The notes beneath the pieces are model-generated. The model saw nothing but the letters and a program-made list of their open reading frames with translations, was not told the DNA's origin and ran no database searches. A program made the translations under genes and the position numbers. From Flavobacterium microcysteis (GTDB taxonomy: Bacteria > Bacteroidota > Bacteroidia > Flavobacteriales > Flavobacteriaceae): a DNA stretch of 64,000 nt. The stretch lies in NCBI RefSeq assembly GCF_006385255.1, contig NZ_VFJE01000052.1:296330-360329 (forward strand), read 5' to 3'. Each line of letters starts with the position of its first letter. Position 1 is the first letter of the stretch. Of the stretch, positions 33,437 to 42,795 are shown one piece after another.

Positions 33437-34333
33437 TTATATCTGGCTCATGGTTTCGCTCTTATTTTTAGCATATTCATATCCCTGGTGCCACCAGTCG
33501 AGCATGATTTTCTTATTAAAGACTAATGGATTATCTGTCAGCTTGGTCGGTGTATAATAAAAATTAAGCTTGACGTTTTTTGCCGCCGCAGCCAACCTGC
33601 CAATGATAATATCTTTTCGTTCTACCTGGTCGATAATCGTTCCAAACAAATCGATGGTCAGCGAAAAAGGATTTTTTCCAATGACTTTTTCTGCCGTATT
33701 ATGTTCTGTTTCCAATACAATTACATCTACCTCCGTAGCTCCACGATTAATGGCTTCTTGTATCGGTATTACATTCGAAATTCCTCCATCGGCATATTCA
33801 AATCGGTTTTTGGTCACAAGGCTCATAAACGGAATATAATTGCAGGAAATCCAAATCCAATCGCAGAAATCTTCATAACAACATTCTAATATGGATTTAT
33901 ATTCTACACAGTTTTTAGTGATGTTGGTTACCGCCACAATGATTTCTTTTGAAGAGCTCTGCAATTCGTCAAATTCTTCTCTAGAAAAATTATCTTCAAT
34001 ATAACTCTTAAGGCTTTTGCTCTCCCCAAAAGTGCGTTTGCCTTTCATGAATTGCATAATCACATTAAAGTGATTGATGGTAATTACTTCTTGGTTCTTT
34101 TTATGCTTGATGATAAAAGGATTGACACTGAAAATTTTGTCCATATCAACATTCGTATACAGCTTAAATATCTTGTCTTCCCTATTTAAAGCCAAATGCG
34201 GAATCAGCAGACTTCCGGTCGAAGATCCTATAAACAAATCATAGTTAATGTTTTTTTCTTTGATAAGGTATTGGGCTACACCACCGGCAAATGCTCCTTT
34301 ACTTCCTCCTCCTGAAATGACTAATGCTCGCAT
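33437..34333 (-). CDS. Patatin-like phospholipase family protein
   Basis: The product has 298 residues. It opens with the oxyanion-hole glycine run ISGGGSKGAFAGGV, the nucleophile elbow FIGSSTGS (Ser of GxSxG) near 38, and the catalytic Asp in YADGGISNVIPI near 188. No signal peptide is present, so it should act in the cytosol or on the inner membrane surface as a lipid acyl hydrolase. The substrate is unknown. It lies downstream of and in line with the M1 peptidase gene (66 bp apart). Confidence 0.88.
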   Translation of the reverse strand: MRALVISGGGSKGAFAGGVAQYLIKEKNINYDLFIGSSTGSLLIPHLALNREDKIFKLYTNVDMDKIFSVNPFIIKHKKNQEVITINHFNVIMQFMKGKRTFGESKSLKSYIEDNFSREEFDELQSSSKEIIVAVTNITKNCVEYKSILECCYEDFCDWIWISCNYIPFMSLVTKNRFEYADGGISNVIPIQEAINRGATEVDVIVLETEHNTAEKVIGKNPFSLTIDLFGTIIDQVERKDIIIGRLAAAAKNVKLNFYYTPTKLTDNPLVFNKKIMLDWWHQGYEYAKNKSETMSQI

Positions 34334-34399
34334 AAATCTGCTATGATTTTTTTCTAAAAATAATGCTATTCTGTTGAATTGAAACCAACTTTAACAATT

Positions 34400-36469
34400 C
34401 TATGGATTTAACAATTTCTCTAAGATCGCTTTTTCATTGTCCTGCAAGGAAGGTAGTAGTTCTAAAAAGTACAGTCGGTATCTTTCTTTTTTTACCAATT
34501 CACGTATCTTGTCTCTGGCAAATTTTGAAAATTGCCATTTGTGATGCGTCAACGGATTGACAAGCGCACGCAGAACGTTTGTATCATTAGTATTTATATA
34601 CAAAAGATTGGTTATGGCATTCTGGCGGATTGAACTTTCATAATCAGGCGAGGCATAGCTTAAAAGCTCATCATAATAAGCAGGCTTATTCTCAGGCTCA
34701 AAGTCTTTTGTTGCTAAAGCCATTGTAAGCCAAAGAATTCGAAGGTTCTTATCATTCATTCCAACCCAATTACGAGACTTATCAAGATATTTAGTACGGT
34801 CATCCGGAAATTGTGACCATAAGACATTCAAGGTAATTTCTCTTGTTACATAGGATTTGTCATCCAGAAAAGTTTCAAAATCTGGCCTGAATGATTCCGG
34901 AAATTTGTTAAGCGTTTTTGCCACAGCTTGTCTGACTTTGATATCTTTCGATAGCATTGCCTGCTTTACAATAGCTTCCTTCTCAGAAAAATCTACCGAT
35001 TGCAATTGGAAAAGGACTTCTTCCCTTACCGGATAATAAGCATCCGATTGGATAGTTTCCTCAAAAAAGGATTGTTTCTCCACCAAAGGCTTATCAGCCA
35101 TTGAAAGCACATTCAGGTATTGTTGGATAAATTTATTCTTCTTTAATATGCCCAAAGCTTCGGTCACTTCAAATCCTGGTTTTTCAAGCCAAACTTCCTG
35201 AAATTTCTTCGTATCATAATTCGAAACGGCATTGATTTCCGCTAGAAAATTAGCGGTATTCACATTTTTGAATGCGTATTTTTCAAGATATTTTTTGACC
35301 GCCTTGTTGAAGTTTTTCGCTCCAATGTTTTCTCTTAATACATGCAAGGCCCAGGCTCCTTTTTGATAAAACGTGAGCGAACTGGCTTTTTCATTCAGCA
35401 ACGGAATCGTATCGGTTTTGGCAGCCTGCTGCAATCTCTCCGCAATTTCATAAAGTTCCCAATTAAAATGGTCTTCTCCAAACAGTTCCTTTTCAGCTAG
35501 TAAAGCATAATACGTTGCAAATCCTTCCTGTAGCCAATGATGCTTTCCTGATGTTGCTGTAATCACATCACCAAACCATTGATGAGCCAATTCGTGAGCA
35601 TTTACGTTGATATAATTCCTATCGTTAAAACCGATTTCATCGACTACATAATCCTGAGAAAAAATAGTAGATGTCGTATTCTCCATTCCACCATACAAAA
35701 AGTCTCTTACAGGAACCTGACGATAGATTCCCCATGGATATTTGAATCCTATTTCTTTTTCAAAAAAATCAAAAATAGCTTTGCTGTATTTGTAAGTATA
35801 TTCAAATTTTGGAGCATCTTCTTTTGAAAGATACATTTCCAAAGGTGTTCCGGAAGCAGCTGTTTCTGTCTGTTTTGCAAATTTTCCAATAGCAAGCATG
35901 GCCAGATAGGAACTCATAGGCTTGTCCATTTGGTATTCCCATAGCTTTTGAGTACCATTATCCGACATATTTTTTAATTTCCCGTTAGACAAGACATCAA
36001 AATCTTTGTCATACGAAATACTCAATCCAAAAACCACTTTTTCATTTACATCGTCAAAACTTGGCAGCCAGTGGCTGGTATATTTCCCCTGTCCTTGTGT
36101 CCAGATTTGAAGATGATCCTTTTCTCCTATAAAATACAAGGTCTGCTTTGGAGTCGCTTCATAATCAAACATCAATGTATTTTTCCCTTTCTTAAAGCCT
36201 TTGTATAACTGCAATTCCTTGCCTGAATTTTTAAATTCCGCAACGGTATTGTTAATCTTCAAATTTGAAAAAGCCATGTTTTTAGCATCAATCCGTATGG
36301 TATCGATTGTAGAAAGCACTTCAAAAGTATAGGTTACATGGCCCGATATTTTTTTATGGGCTGCATCTAAAGCAAGTGTAGCATTTAACGTTTTGAAATC
36401 GACCTTTTGGAACTGCTGTGAAAAAAGACAAGAAGGAACAAGAAGGAAAGTATATAGTAATCGTCTCAT
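34400..36469 (-). CDS. M1 family metallopeptidase
   Basis: The product has 689 residues with a signal peptide (to about 18, CLFSQQ). The substrate motif YGGMENTT is at 259-266, the zinc site HELAH at 292-296, and Glu315 (LQEGFATY) is the third ligand, the correct 19-residue spacing. The C-terminal third is HEAT-like helical repeats (QAMLSKDIKVRQAVAKTLNK) typical of M1 enzymes such as ERAP and aminopeptidase N. It probably acts in the periplasm as an aminopeptidase. A strong promoter (TTG, 19 nt, TAACTTTG at 36489-36518) lies just upstream, and the patatin gene may share its transcript. Confidence 0.92.
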   Translation of the reverse strand: MRRLLYTFLLVPSCLFSQQFQKVDFKTLNATLALDAAHKKISGHVTYTFEVLSTIDTIRIDAKNMAFSNLKINNTVAEFKNSGKELQLYKGFKKGKNTLMFDYEATPKQTLYFIGEKDHLQIWTQGQGKYTSHWLPSFDDVNEKVVFGLSISYDKDFDVLSNGKLKNMSDNGTQKLWEYQMDKPMSSYLAMLAIGKFAKQTETAASGTPLEMYLSKEDAPKFEYTYKYSKAIFDFFEKEIGFKYPWGIYRQVPVRDFLYGGMENTTSTIFSQDYVVDEIGFNDRNYINVNAHELAHQWFGDVITATSGKHHWLQEGFATYYALLAEKELFGEDHFNWELYEIAERLQQAAKTDTIPLLNEKASSLTFYQKGAWALHVLRENIGAKNFNKAVKKYLEKYAFKNVNTANFLAEINAVSNYDTKKFQEVWLEKPGFEVTEALGILKKNKFIQQYLNVLSMADKPLVEKQSFFEETIQSDAYYPVREEVLFQLQSVDFSEKEAIVKQAMLSKDIKVRQAVAKTLNKFPESFRPDFETFLDDKSYVTREITLNVLWSQFPDDRTKYLDKSRNWVGMNDKNLRILWLTMALATKDFEPENKPAYYDELLSYASPDYESSIRQNAITNLLYINTNDTNVLRALVNPLTHHKWQFSKFARDKIRELVKKERYRLYFLELLPSLQDNEKAILEKLLNP

Positions 36470-36488
36470 TTTAAAAATATCTTGATTC

Positions 36489-36518
36489 CAAAGTTACGAA
36501 TTACAGTTCCTTTTTCAA
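36489..36518 (-). promoter_or_regulatory. Bacteroidetes-type promoter for the M1 peptidase gene
   Basis: On the minus strand TTG (36516-36518), 19 nt, then TAACTTTG (36489-36496). The start codon follows about 20 bp downstream. Confidence 0.75.
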
Positions 36519-36581
36519 GAACTTTTTTGATTTGGATTCCGATGGATTTACTATATTGTATCGCATAAACCTACACTCATT

Positions 36582-37082
36582 ATGGTTGAAAACCCCGAAC
36601 TGCAAAAAACGGTTCGATTCCTGGAAGGAATCGGAATAGCTATAATCGAAAAAAAACTGGACGACAGTACTTTCCTACCGGGATTGTCTCTTGGTCCGGG
36701 AACTATTTATGTCGATTACGAAAAACTAAAATATCCCGGCGACCTGCTACACGAAGCCGGACATCTTGCCGTTACTACACCAGCTGAAAGAAACGCTGCA
36801 GGAACTGAACAAATGGCTCCTGAATGGCCAACACAAGGTGATGAAATTGCCGCTATGCTTTGGTCCTTTGCCGCTGTAAAACATCTGGAATTGCCTGTAG
36901 ATTTTGTATTTCATCCTAATGGCTACAAAGACAATTCGGAATGGCTGATTTCTAATTTCAGCAGTGAAAATTATATCGGATTGCCGTTATTGGAATGGGC
37001 AGGCCTGACGTATGGAAAAGAACGCGCAATAAAAGAAGGAAAAAAGGCTTTTCCTGTAATGGAAAAATGGTTAAGAGAATAA
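36582..37082 (+). CDS. HEAGH-motif protein (possible small zinc metallopeptidase)
   Basis: The product has 166 residues with no signal peptide or lipobox. The zincin motif LLHEAGHLAV at 56-65 is followed by an acidic helix QGDEIAAMLWSFAAVKHLEL, whose Glu could be a third zinc ligand. Otherwise no family is recognised. The protein is widely seen in Bacteroidetes as hypothetical (from memory). Its stop is 3 bp before the ATG of the hydroxylase-like gene at 37086, and a carbamoyltransferase gene is convergent behind that. The pairing of a peptidase-like and an aspartate-hydroxylase-like protein suggests a peptide-modifying function, which is inference. Confidence 0.72.
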   Translation: MVENPELQKTVRFLEGIGIAIIEKKLDDSTFLPGLSLGPGTIYVDYEKLKYPGDLLHEAGHLAVTTPAERNAAGTEQMAPEWPTQGDEIAAMLWSFAAVKHLELPVDFVFHPNGYKDNSEWLISNFSSENYIGLPLLEWAGLTYGKERAIKEGKKAFPVMEKWLRE

Positions 37083-37085
37083 ATT

Positions 37086-37769
37086 ATGGAATTAGTACGC
37101 TCAATAAAATTTCCAATACTTTTTGATATTGAAAAGCTTAAGAATGACCTTAGTAAGATTATGGATAAAAACTGGACAGCCCATTATAACGCAAAGGATT
37201 ATACTGGCGAATGGAATTCTATTGCCTTAATGTCTGAAAGCGGAAAATCAGACCAGATCTACGCCTCACCTGTTTCTGAAAAACTTGTCCCTACTGAAAT
37301 TTTAAACTCCTGTACCTATTTTCAGGAAATTCTCGATAGTTTGTTATTTGAAAAAACGGCTGTCCGTTTGCTACGACTGGCTGTTGGTGCAGAAGTCAAA
37401 CCGCATAGCGATAATTGTCTTGGTTATGAAGATGGCTGCTTTAGATTGCATATTCCTATAATTACCAATAGCGAAGTCGAATTTATTTTAGACGAAAATC
37501 GATTGGTGATGAATGAAGGCGAATGCTGGTATATTGATGCTAATTTCACCCACTCTGTTGCCAATCGGGGTAATGAAGATCGTATTCACATGGTAATCGA
37601 TGGTTTGCGAAATAGCTGGACAGATGATTTATTTTTCAAAGAAGCCAAGCCTGAAGGATTTATAAAACCAGAAGCCACCATAAGCGACGAGCAAAAAAAA
37701 TTAATGATAGCCGAACTGCAACGTATGAATACTCCTGCTGCTTTAGAGTTATTAAAGAACTTAGGTTAA
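37086..37769 (+). CDS. Aspartyl/asparaginyl beta-hydroxylase-like protein (2OG-Fe oxygenase)
   Basis: The product has 227 residues. The double-stranded beta-helix core carries the Fe-binding pair His107 and Asp109 (VKPHSDN), His156 (NFTHSVANRG) and Arg166 (EDRIHMVID) in the 2-oxoglutarate position. It is therefore a plausible oxygenase of the aspartyl/asparaginyl hydroxylase or related Cupin_8 type. Substrates of the family include aspartate or asparagine in proteins. The target is unknown here. It is coupled to the HEAGH gene (3-bp gap). After the gene comes a palindromic element, then the convergent carbamoyltransferase. Confidence 0.82.
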   Translation: MELVRSIKFPILFDIEKLKNDLSKIMDKNWTAHYNAKDYTGEWNSIALMSESGKSDQIYASPVSEKLVPTEILNSCTYFQEILDSLLFEKTAVRLLRLAVGAEVKPHSDNCLGYEDGCFRLHIPIITNSEVEFILDENRLVMNEGECWYIDANFTHSVANRGNEDRIHMVIDGLRNSWTDDLFFKEAKPEGFIKPEATISDEQKKLMIAELQRMNTPAALELLKNLG

Positions 37770-37805
37770 ATTTATAGAGAAGTTCATTCTAAGTATTAGC
37801 TTTCA

Positions 37806-37863
37806 ACTGCGGCTCTGCGCCTTTGCGTGCAATTTTATCTCGCAAAGGCGCAGAGTCGCAAAG
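37806..37863. repeat. Palindromic element, copy 2
   Basis: Arms 37808-37827 and 37841-37860 with one mismatch contain GCGGCTCTGCG and CCTTTGCG, with a 13-nt loop (tgcaattttatct). It lies between convergent genes and resembles the copy at 31142-31207. Confidence 0.8.
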
Positions 37864-37875
37864 GACAAACATTAA

Positions 37876-39570
37876 TTACTTTTCGACCACCACATTTTCC
37901 ATAACCAGCACATCAAGGTCGGTTATCCCAAACAAATAAAGCGCTTCTTCAGGCGTTTCAACTATTGGCATTCCTTTTTTATTCAGGCTGGTATTGAGCA
38001 AAACGGCAATATCTGTTTGTTTATAAAAGGCTTCAATAAGCTTTGCAAATCTGGGATTCCAGCTTTCTTCTACAGTTTGTACACGAGCGGAACCGTTTTC
38101 ATGTGTTACATTTTTTAATTCTTGCTGATGAATGGCACGTGTCTTGTCAACCAGAATCATATACGGACTATAACGAGCCGATTCAAAATACTCGCCAACT
38201 TTAGATTTCAATACAGCTGGTGCAAAAGGGCGAAAATCTTCCCGAAACTTAATATCCAGATTGATATGGTCTTTCATTTTTTCAATACCGGGATGTGCCA
38301 ATATGCTTCTCCTGCCTAAAGCTCTAGGCCCGAACTCCGAACCTGATTGGAACCAGGCTATTGTTTTTCCTTCTTTTAACTTTTCAGCACAATACTGGAG
38401 CAACTCCTCTTCATCTGTTATTTTTTTCGGAGTATATTTCTTGTTTTCTTCCTTGTGAAATGCAGCATCAATTTCGGCTTCAGAATACGATTTACCGAAA
38501 CAGGTACTTCCGTCATGAGACATTTTTGGCATTTTCATATATTCCAACCAGCCATAATAAGCACAGCCTAATGCCAAACCGTTATCACCAGCTGCCGGTT
38601 CAAAATAAATCTCCTGAGCCACTCCGGAATCCTGCAGTTTTGCATTGGCTACAGCATTAAGCGCTACTCCGCCGGTATAGCAAAGATTTGGATGTGGAAA
38701 CTTTTCCAATCGGTTATGGATGCATTGCAGCACGGCTTTTTCTACCTGTTCTTGTGCCCAGCGCGCAATGTTTGCGTAATAGTCAAAATGTTCTTTAAAA
38801 TAATCATATCCTGTTGACGGGTTGTCAAATTGTGTCTTCCAGTTTTCATTGACCAATAAATTTCCTGATTGGAATTCAAAAGCTTCAAAATCATATAAGC
38901 CGGACTTTCCATAAGGGGCCAATCCCATTAGTTTCCCCACATCGTCCATATCGCCAAAAACATAGTTGCTAATAGCAGCATAAAAACCTCCAATGGAATG
39001 TTGGGTTGTAGGCAGTGAAAAACTTCCGGTCTGATTAGACATAGTGCTGAAATCTTTAATCAAAGGCGTTAGTTTTTGTCCGTCGAAATGATAAAAACTG
39101 TCTTTTTCGCAAACCATACGCACCTCATTTAAAAATTCAGCCGATATATATTCCTTCTGCTCTGGATGAAGTTTTAAAAATTGGTCTAATGGGCTTCCGC
39201 AGCCATCTATTACCATAACATTGCATTCCGAAAAAGGCGATGTACCAACAGCACTATAAGCATGAGCCAAGTGATGAGAAATATCTACAATCTTGATGTT
39301 TTCGTTTCCTAAAAAAATTCGCTCGCCTTTAAAATTATCCCGATTCGGAATATCAAAATTGGCACATTGAACCACAAGAGCAAGGTCGTCTAATCCTATT
39401 CCTTCGGCATCCAGGCAATATTGTATTGCTAAGGTGTCATTACCTCCGTCATGTTTTTTGCGGCTCAAGCGTTCTTTTTCGATACCAACGCAAACACGCC
39501 CGTCTTTGAGCAAGACTGCCGATCCATTATGTGAAAGACCTGTTCCCAGGATATATATAGGTTTTGCCAT
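37876..39570 (-). CDS. NodU/CmcH/TobZ family carbamoyltransferase
   Basis: The product has 564 residues, normal for the family. The N-terminal Kae1-like ASKHA domain has GTGLSHNGSAVLLKDGRV, the metal-binding HHLAHA (99-104), SVGTSPF-like turns and CYTGGVALNAVANAK. The C-terminal YrdC-like half has FGPRALGRRSILAHPGIEKM, and the closing FAKLIEAFYKQTDIAVLLNT, TPEEALYLF. These enzymes move a carbamoyl group from carbamoyl phosphate through carbamoyl-AMP to a sugar or antibiotic hydroxyl. No antibiotic gene cluster is beside it. The acceptor may be a surface polysaccharide or a peptide. A TATATTTG (39596-39603) may be its -7 box. Confidence 0.88.
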   Translation of the reverse strand: MAKPIYILGTGLSHNGSAVLLKDGRVCVGIEKERLSRKKHDGGNDTLAIQYCLDAEGIGLDDLALVVQCANFDIPNRDNFKGERIFLGNENIKIVDISHHLAHAYSAVGTSPFSECNVMVIDGCGSPLDQFLKLHPEQKEYISAEFLNEVRMVCEKDSFYHFDGQKLTPLIKDFSTMSNQTGSFSLPTTQHSIGGFYAAISNYVFGDMDDVGKLMGLAPYGKSGLYDFEAFEFQSGNLLVNENWKTQFDNPSTGYDYFKEHFDYYANIARWAQEQVEKAVLQCIHNRLEKFPHPNLCYTGGVALNAVANAKLQDSGVAQEIYFEPAAGDNGLALGCAYYGWLEYMKMPKMSHDGSTCFGKSYSEAEIDAAFHKEENKKYTPKKITDEEELLQYCAEKLKEGKTIAWFQSGSEFGPRALGRRSILAHPGIEKMKDHINLDIKFREDFRPFAPAVLKSKVGEYFESARYSPYMILVDKTRAIHQQELKNVTHENGSARVQTVEESWNPRFAKLIEAFYKQTDIAVLLNTSLNKKGMPIVETPEEALYLFGITDLDVLVMENVVVEK

Positions 39571-39728
39571 AATTTTGATTCCGATTTTTGAATTCCAAAT
39601 ATATCATTTTCTTTAGCCAAAATCTTACTTTTATAAATCAAAACCGAGATTGAGGAATCTATTTTTTCAATCAAAATACCATTTTATAGTTTTCAATTAA
39701 TGGCTTATATTCGTGTTTTAATATAGCA

Positions 39729-41834
39729 ATGCAAAACAATTTATTAGAAACTCCTATTGAATACCTTAAAGGCGTCGGGCCAGCCCGCGGTGAATTGCTT
39801 CGCAAAGAATTAGGCATTCACAAATATGGAGACCTTATAAATTTATTTCCCAACCGATATATTGACAGAACTCGTTATTACAAAATAAACGAACTACAGA
39901 GTACCAATGCTGAAGTCCAGATTATTGGAAAGATTATCCATATCAAAACCGTTGAGCAAAAAAAGGGAAAACGGCTAGTAGCTACTTTTGTTGACGAAAC
40001 AGGAGAAATGGAATTGGTTTGGTTTCAGGGACAAAAATGGATACGGGAAAATCTGAAACTGAATACCGTATATGTCATTTTCGGGAAATGCACTTCCTTC
40101 AACGGCCAATTCAATATGGCGCATCCTGAAATGGAATTGCTAGCAGAACATGAGCAAAATCTTCGTTCTGCCATGCAACCTGTTTATCCATCTACTGAAA
40201 AGCTGACCCAGAGAGGCATTTCAAATAGAACGGTAAATAAAATCATGCAACAGCTTTTTTTAGAGACGCATACAGCCTTTAAGGAACCTCTGCCTAATTA
40301 TCTTTTGGAAGAACTGAAGCTGATTCCAAAAAACACCGCACTGTTTAATATTCACTTTCCCAAAAGTCCAGACTTATTGGCCAAAGCGCAATTCCGATTA
40401 AAATTTGAAGAATTGTTTTTTATACAGCTGCAACTGATTACAAAAAACCTGATTCGGAAAAACAAAATCAAAGGACATCCCTTTGAAAAAGTAGGTATCT
40501 ATTTTAATGATTTCTACAATAACCATTTGCCTTTTGACTTGACCAATGCGCAAAAAAGAGTATTGAAAGAGATTCGAAACGATATGGGAAATCCGGCACA
40601 AATGAACCGTTTGTTGCAAGGTGATGTAGGTTCAGGAAAAACTATTGTGGCTTTGATGAGCATGCTATTGGCTCTCGATAACGGATTTCAGGCCTGTCTT
40701 ATGGCGCCTACAGAAATTCTGGCAAACCAGCATTTTAACGGATTAGTTGAATTAGCTAAACCTTTGAATATAAACATAAAATTACTGACAGGCTCAACCA
40801 AAACTTCAGATCGGAAAATTATCCATGAAGAATTAGAAAATGGCAGTTTGCATATCCTCATTGGTACCCATGCCCTATTGGAAGACAAAGTAAAATTCCA
40901 TAATTTAGGTCTGGCTATCATTGACGAGCAACATCGATTTGGAGTAGAACAGCGTTCCAAACTTTGGAAAAAGAACGAGATTCCTCCCCATGTTTTAGTC
41001 ATGACGGCAACACCAATTCCAAGAACATTAGCCATGAGTTTATATGGTGACCTCGATATTTCTGTAATTGATGAATTACCACCAGGAAGAAAACCTATTC
41101 AAACCGTACACCGATATGATTCCAGCCGATTAAAAGTATGGAAATTCATCCGTGACGAAATAGAAAAAGGCAGACAGATTTATATCGTTTATCCGTTAAT
41201 ACAGGAATCTGAAAGCATGGACTATAAAGATTTGATGGATGGTTACGAAAGTATTTCGAGAGATTTCCCATTGCCGAAATACAGCGTGAGTATTGTGCAT
41301 GGAAAAATGAAACCAGCCGAAAAGGATTCCGAAATGCAACGCTTTTCACAAGGCAAAACCAATATTATGGTGGCCACTACCGTTATTGAAGTCGGAGTGA
41401 ATGTGCCCAATGCCAGTGTAATGATTATCGAAAGTGCAGAGCGCTTCGGTTTATCGCAGCTACATCAGCTTCGAGGACGTGTAGGTCGTGGAGCAGAGCA
41501 AAGCTATTGCATTTTAATGACAGGCCATAAATTAAGCAATGACAGCAAAATTCGGATGGAAACTATGACAAGAACCAATGACGGATTTGAAATAGCTGAA
41601 GTTGATTTAAAACTTCGTGGCCCGGGTGATATAATGGGAACCCAGCAAAGTGGCGTATTGAACCTGCAGATAGCTGATTTGGTAAAAGACCGGGAAATCC
41701 TGCAATTAGCGAGACATTGTGCTGTCAAATTATTAAAAGACGATGCTCCAATGATAAAGCCGGAACATCAGAACCTGCGTCAGGCCTTTATCGAAATGTC
41801 AAAAAAGAAAAATATTTGGAACTATATAAGTTAA
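39729..41834 (+). CDS. recG: ATP-dependent DNA helicase RecG
   Basis: The product has 701 residues. The wedge/OB domain is at about 1-200 (TPIEYLKGVGPARGELLRKE). Helicase motifs are QGDVGSGKTIVAL (Walker A, near 295), DEQHRFG (motif II), MTATPIPRTLAMSLYGDLD, ATTVIEVGVNVPNASVMIIE and HQLRGRVGRG (motif VI), and the TRG-type C-terminus is present. It remodels stalled replication forks and Holliday junctions. It is divergent from the carbamoyltransferase gene. The bestrophin gene follows after 22 bp. Confidence 0.94.
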   Translation: MQNNLLETPIEYLKGVGPARGELLRKELGIHKYGDLINLFPNRYIDRTRYYKINELQSTNAEVQIIGKIIHIKTVEQKKGKRLVATFVDETGEMELVWFQGQKWIRENLKLNTVYVIFGKCTSFNGQFNMAHPEMELLAEHEQNLRSAMQPVYPSTEKLTQRGISNRTVNKIMQQLFLETHTAFKEPLPNYLLEELKLIPKNTALFNIHFPKSPDLLAKAQFRLKFEELFFIQLQLITKNLIRKNKIKGHPFEKVGIYFNDFYNNHLPFDLTNAQKRVLKEIRNDMGNPAQMNRLLQGDVGSGKTIVALMSMLLALDNGFQACLMAPTEILANQHFNGLVELAKPLNINIKLLTGSTKTSDRKIIHEELENGSLHILIGTHALLEDKVKFHNLGLAIIDEQHRFGVEQRSKLWKKNEIPPHVLVMTATPIPRTLAMSLYGDLDISVIDELPPGRKPIQTVHRYDSSRLKVWKFIRDEIEKGRQIYIVYPLIQESESMDYKDLMDGYESISRDFPLPKYSVSIVHGKMKPAEKDSEMQRFSQGKTNIMVATTVIEVGVNVPNASVMIIESAERFGLSQLHQLRGRVGRGAEQSYCILMTGHKLSNDSKIRMETMTRTNDGFEIAEVDLKLRGPGDIMGTQQSGVLNLQIADLVKDREILQLARHCAVKLLKDDAPMIKPEHQNLRQAFIEMSKKKNIWNYIS

Positions 41835-41856
41835 GAACCCTAAAACCGTAATATAT

Positions 41857-42723
41857 ATGATCTCATACAATCCTAAAGAATGGCTCTCGTTCATCTTCTA
41901 CTTTCATAAGGGCGATACCTTCCGGAAGCTTTTCTGGATAATGATTCTTATCGCCCTCTATTCCGGTGGAATTGCCTATCTCGAACTAGTATACTGGAAC
42001 CTGTCTGCCAATAGCCTTGTCAAAAATATAACGATAATGCACAACATGCTCGGGTTTGTCATTTCCCTTTTATTGGTTTTCAGAACCAACACGGCTTATG
42101 ACCGCTGGTGGGAAGGCCGAAAATTATGGGGCGCTTTGGTCAACAATAGTCGTAATCTGGCTATAAAACTATCCGTAATGCTGAAAGACAAAGAGGATAA
42201 GGATTTTTTCAGAAAAATCATTCCTGCCTATGCTTCTGTGCTAAACCTGCATTTAAAAATGGAAAGTATCAGTCATGAGCTTTTTGATGATAAAACCTTA
42301 TCGCAAGACCATTATAAGCACAAGCCTAACCAGATAGCCAAGACAATGATACAGCGTGTTAATGAGCTTTATGAAGAAGGAAAAATTACCGGCGACCAAC
42401 TGATCGTCCTAAATGCAGAAATACAATCTTTTACGGATATCTGTGGTGCTTGTGAAAGAATCAAAAACACTCCTATTCCCTATTCCTATAGTGCCTTCAT
42501 CAAAAAATTCATCTTTACTTATGTATTGACATTACCTTTTGGCTACGTTTTCCAATTGGGCTATTATGTCATTCCTGTAGTTGTTTTTATCTTTTATGTA
42601 CTGGCGAGTTTGGAGCTTATTGCAGAGGAAATTGAAGATCCTTTTGGAAATGATCCAAATGACCTTCCTACTCAGAAAATTTCAGAAAACATCCAAAAGA
42701 ATGTAGAAGAATTGATTTATTAA
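41857..42723 (+). CDS. Bestrophin family ion channel protein
   Basis: The product has 288 residues of the UPF0187/bestrophin type. An amphipathic start is followed by a first helix (KLFWIMILIALYSGG), the conserved FVISLLLVFRTNTAYDRWWE with the RTNxxYDRWWEGR motif, and paired C-terminal helices (FTYVLTLPFGYVFQLGYYVI, VFIFYVLASLELIAEEIEDP). Bacterial bestrophins form pentameric inner-membrane channels, often for sodium or other cations. The ion here is unknown. It is likely cotranscribed with recG (22-bp gap). A strong terminator follows. Confidence 0.9.
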   Translation: MISYNPKEWLSFIFYFHKGDTFRKLFWIMILIALYSGGIAYLELVYWNLSANSLVKNITIMHNMLGFVISLLLVFRTNTAYDRWWEGRKLWGALVNNSRNLAIKLSVMLKDKEDKDFFRKIIPAYASVLNLHLKMESISHELFDDKTLSQDHYKHKPNQIAKTMIQRVNELYEEGKITGDQLIVLNAEIQSFTDICGACERIKNTPIPYSYSAFIKKFIFTYVLTLPFGYVFQLGYYVIPVVVFIFYVLASLELIAEEIEDPFGNDPNDLPTQKISENIQKNVEELIY

Positions 42724-42742
42724 TATTCTCCGTTCTCTAACA

Positions 42743-42776
42743 ATAAAAAAGCCGAAGCATTGCTTCGGCTTTTTTA
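42743..42776. terminator. Bidirectional intrinsic terminator
   Basis: aaaaaagccgaagca and tgcttcggctttttt pair perfectly. It serves the bestrophin gene and the convergent kup. Confidence 0.9.
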
Positions 42777-42795
42777 TTTATATATTCTATCAAGG

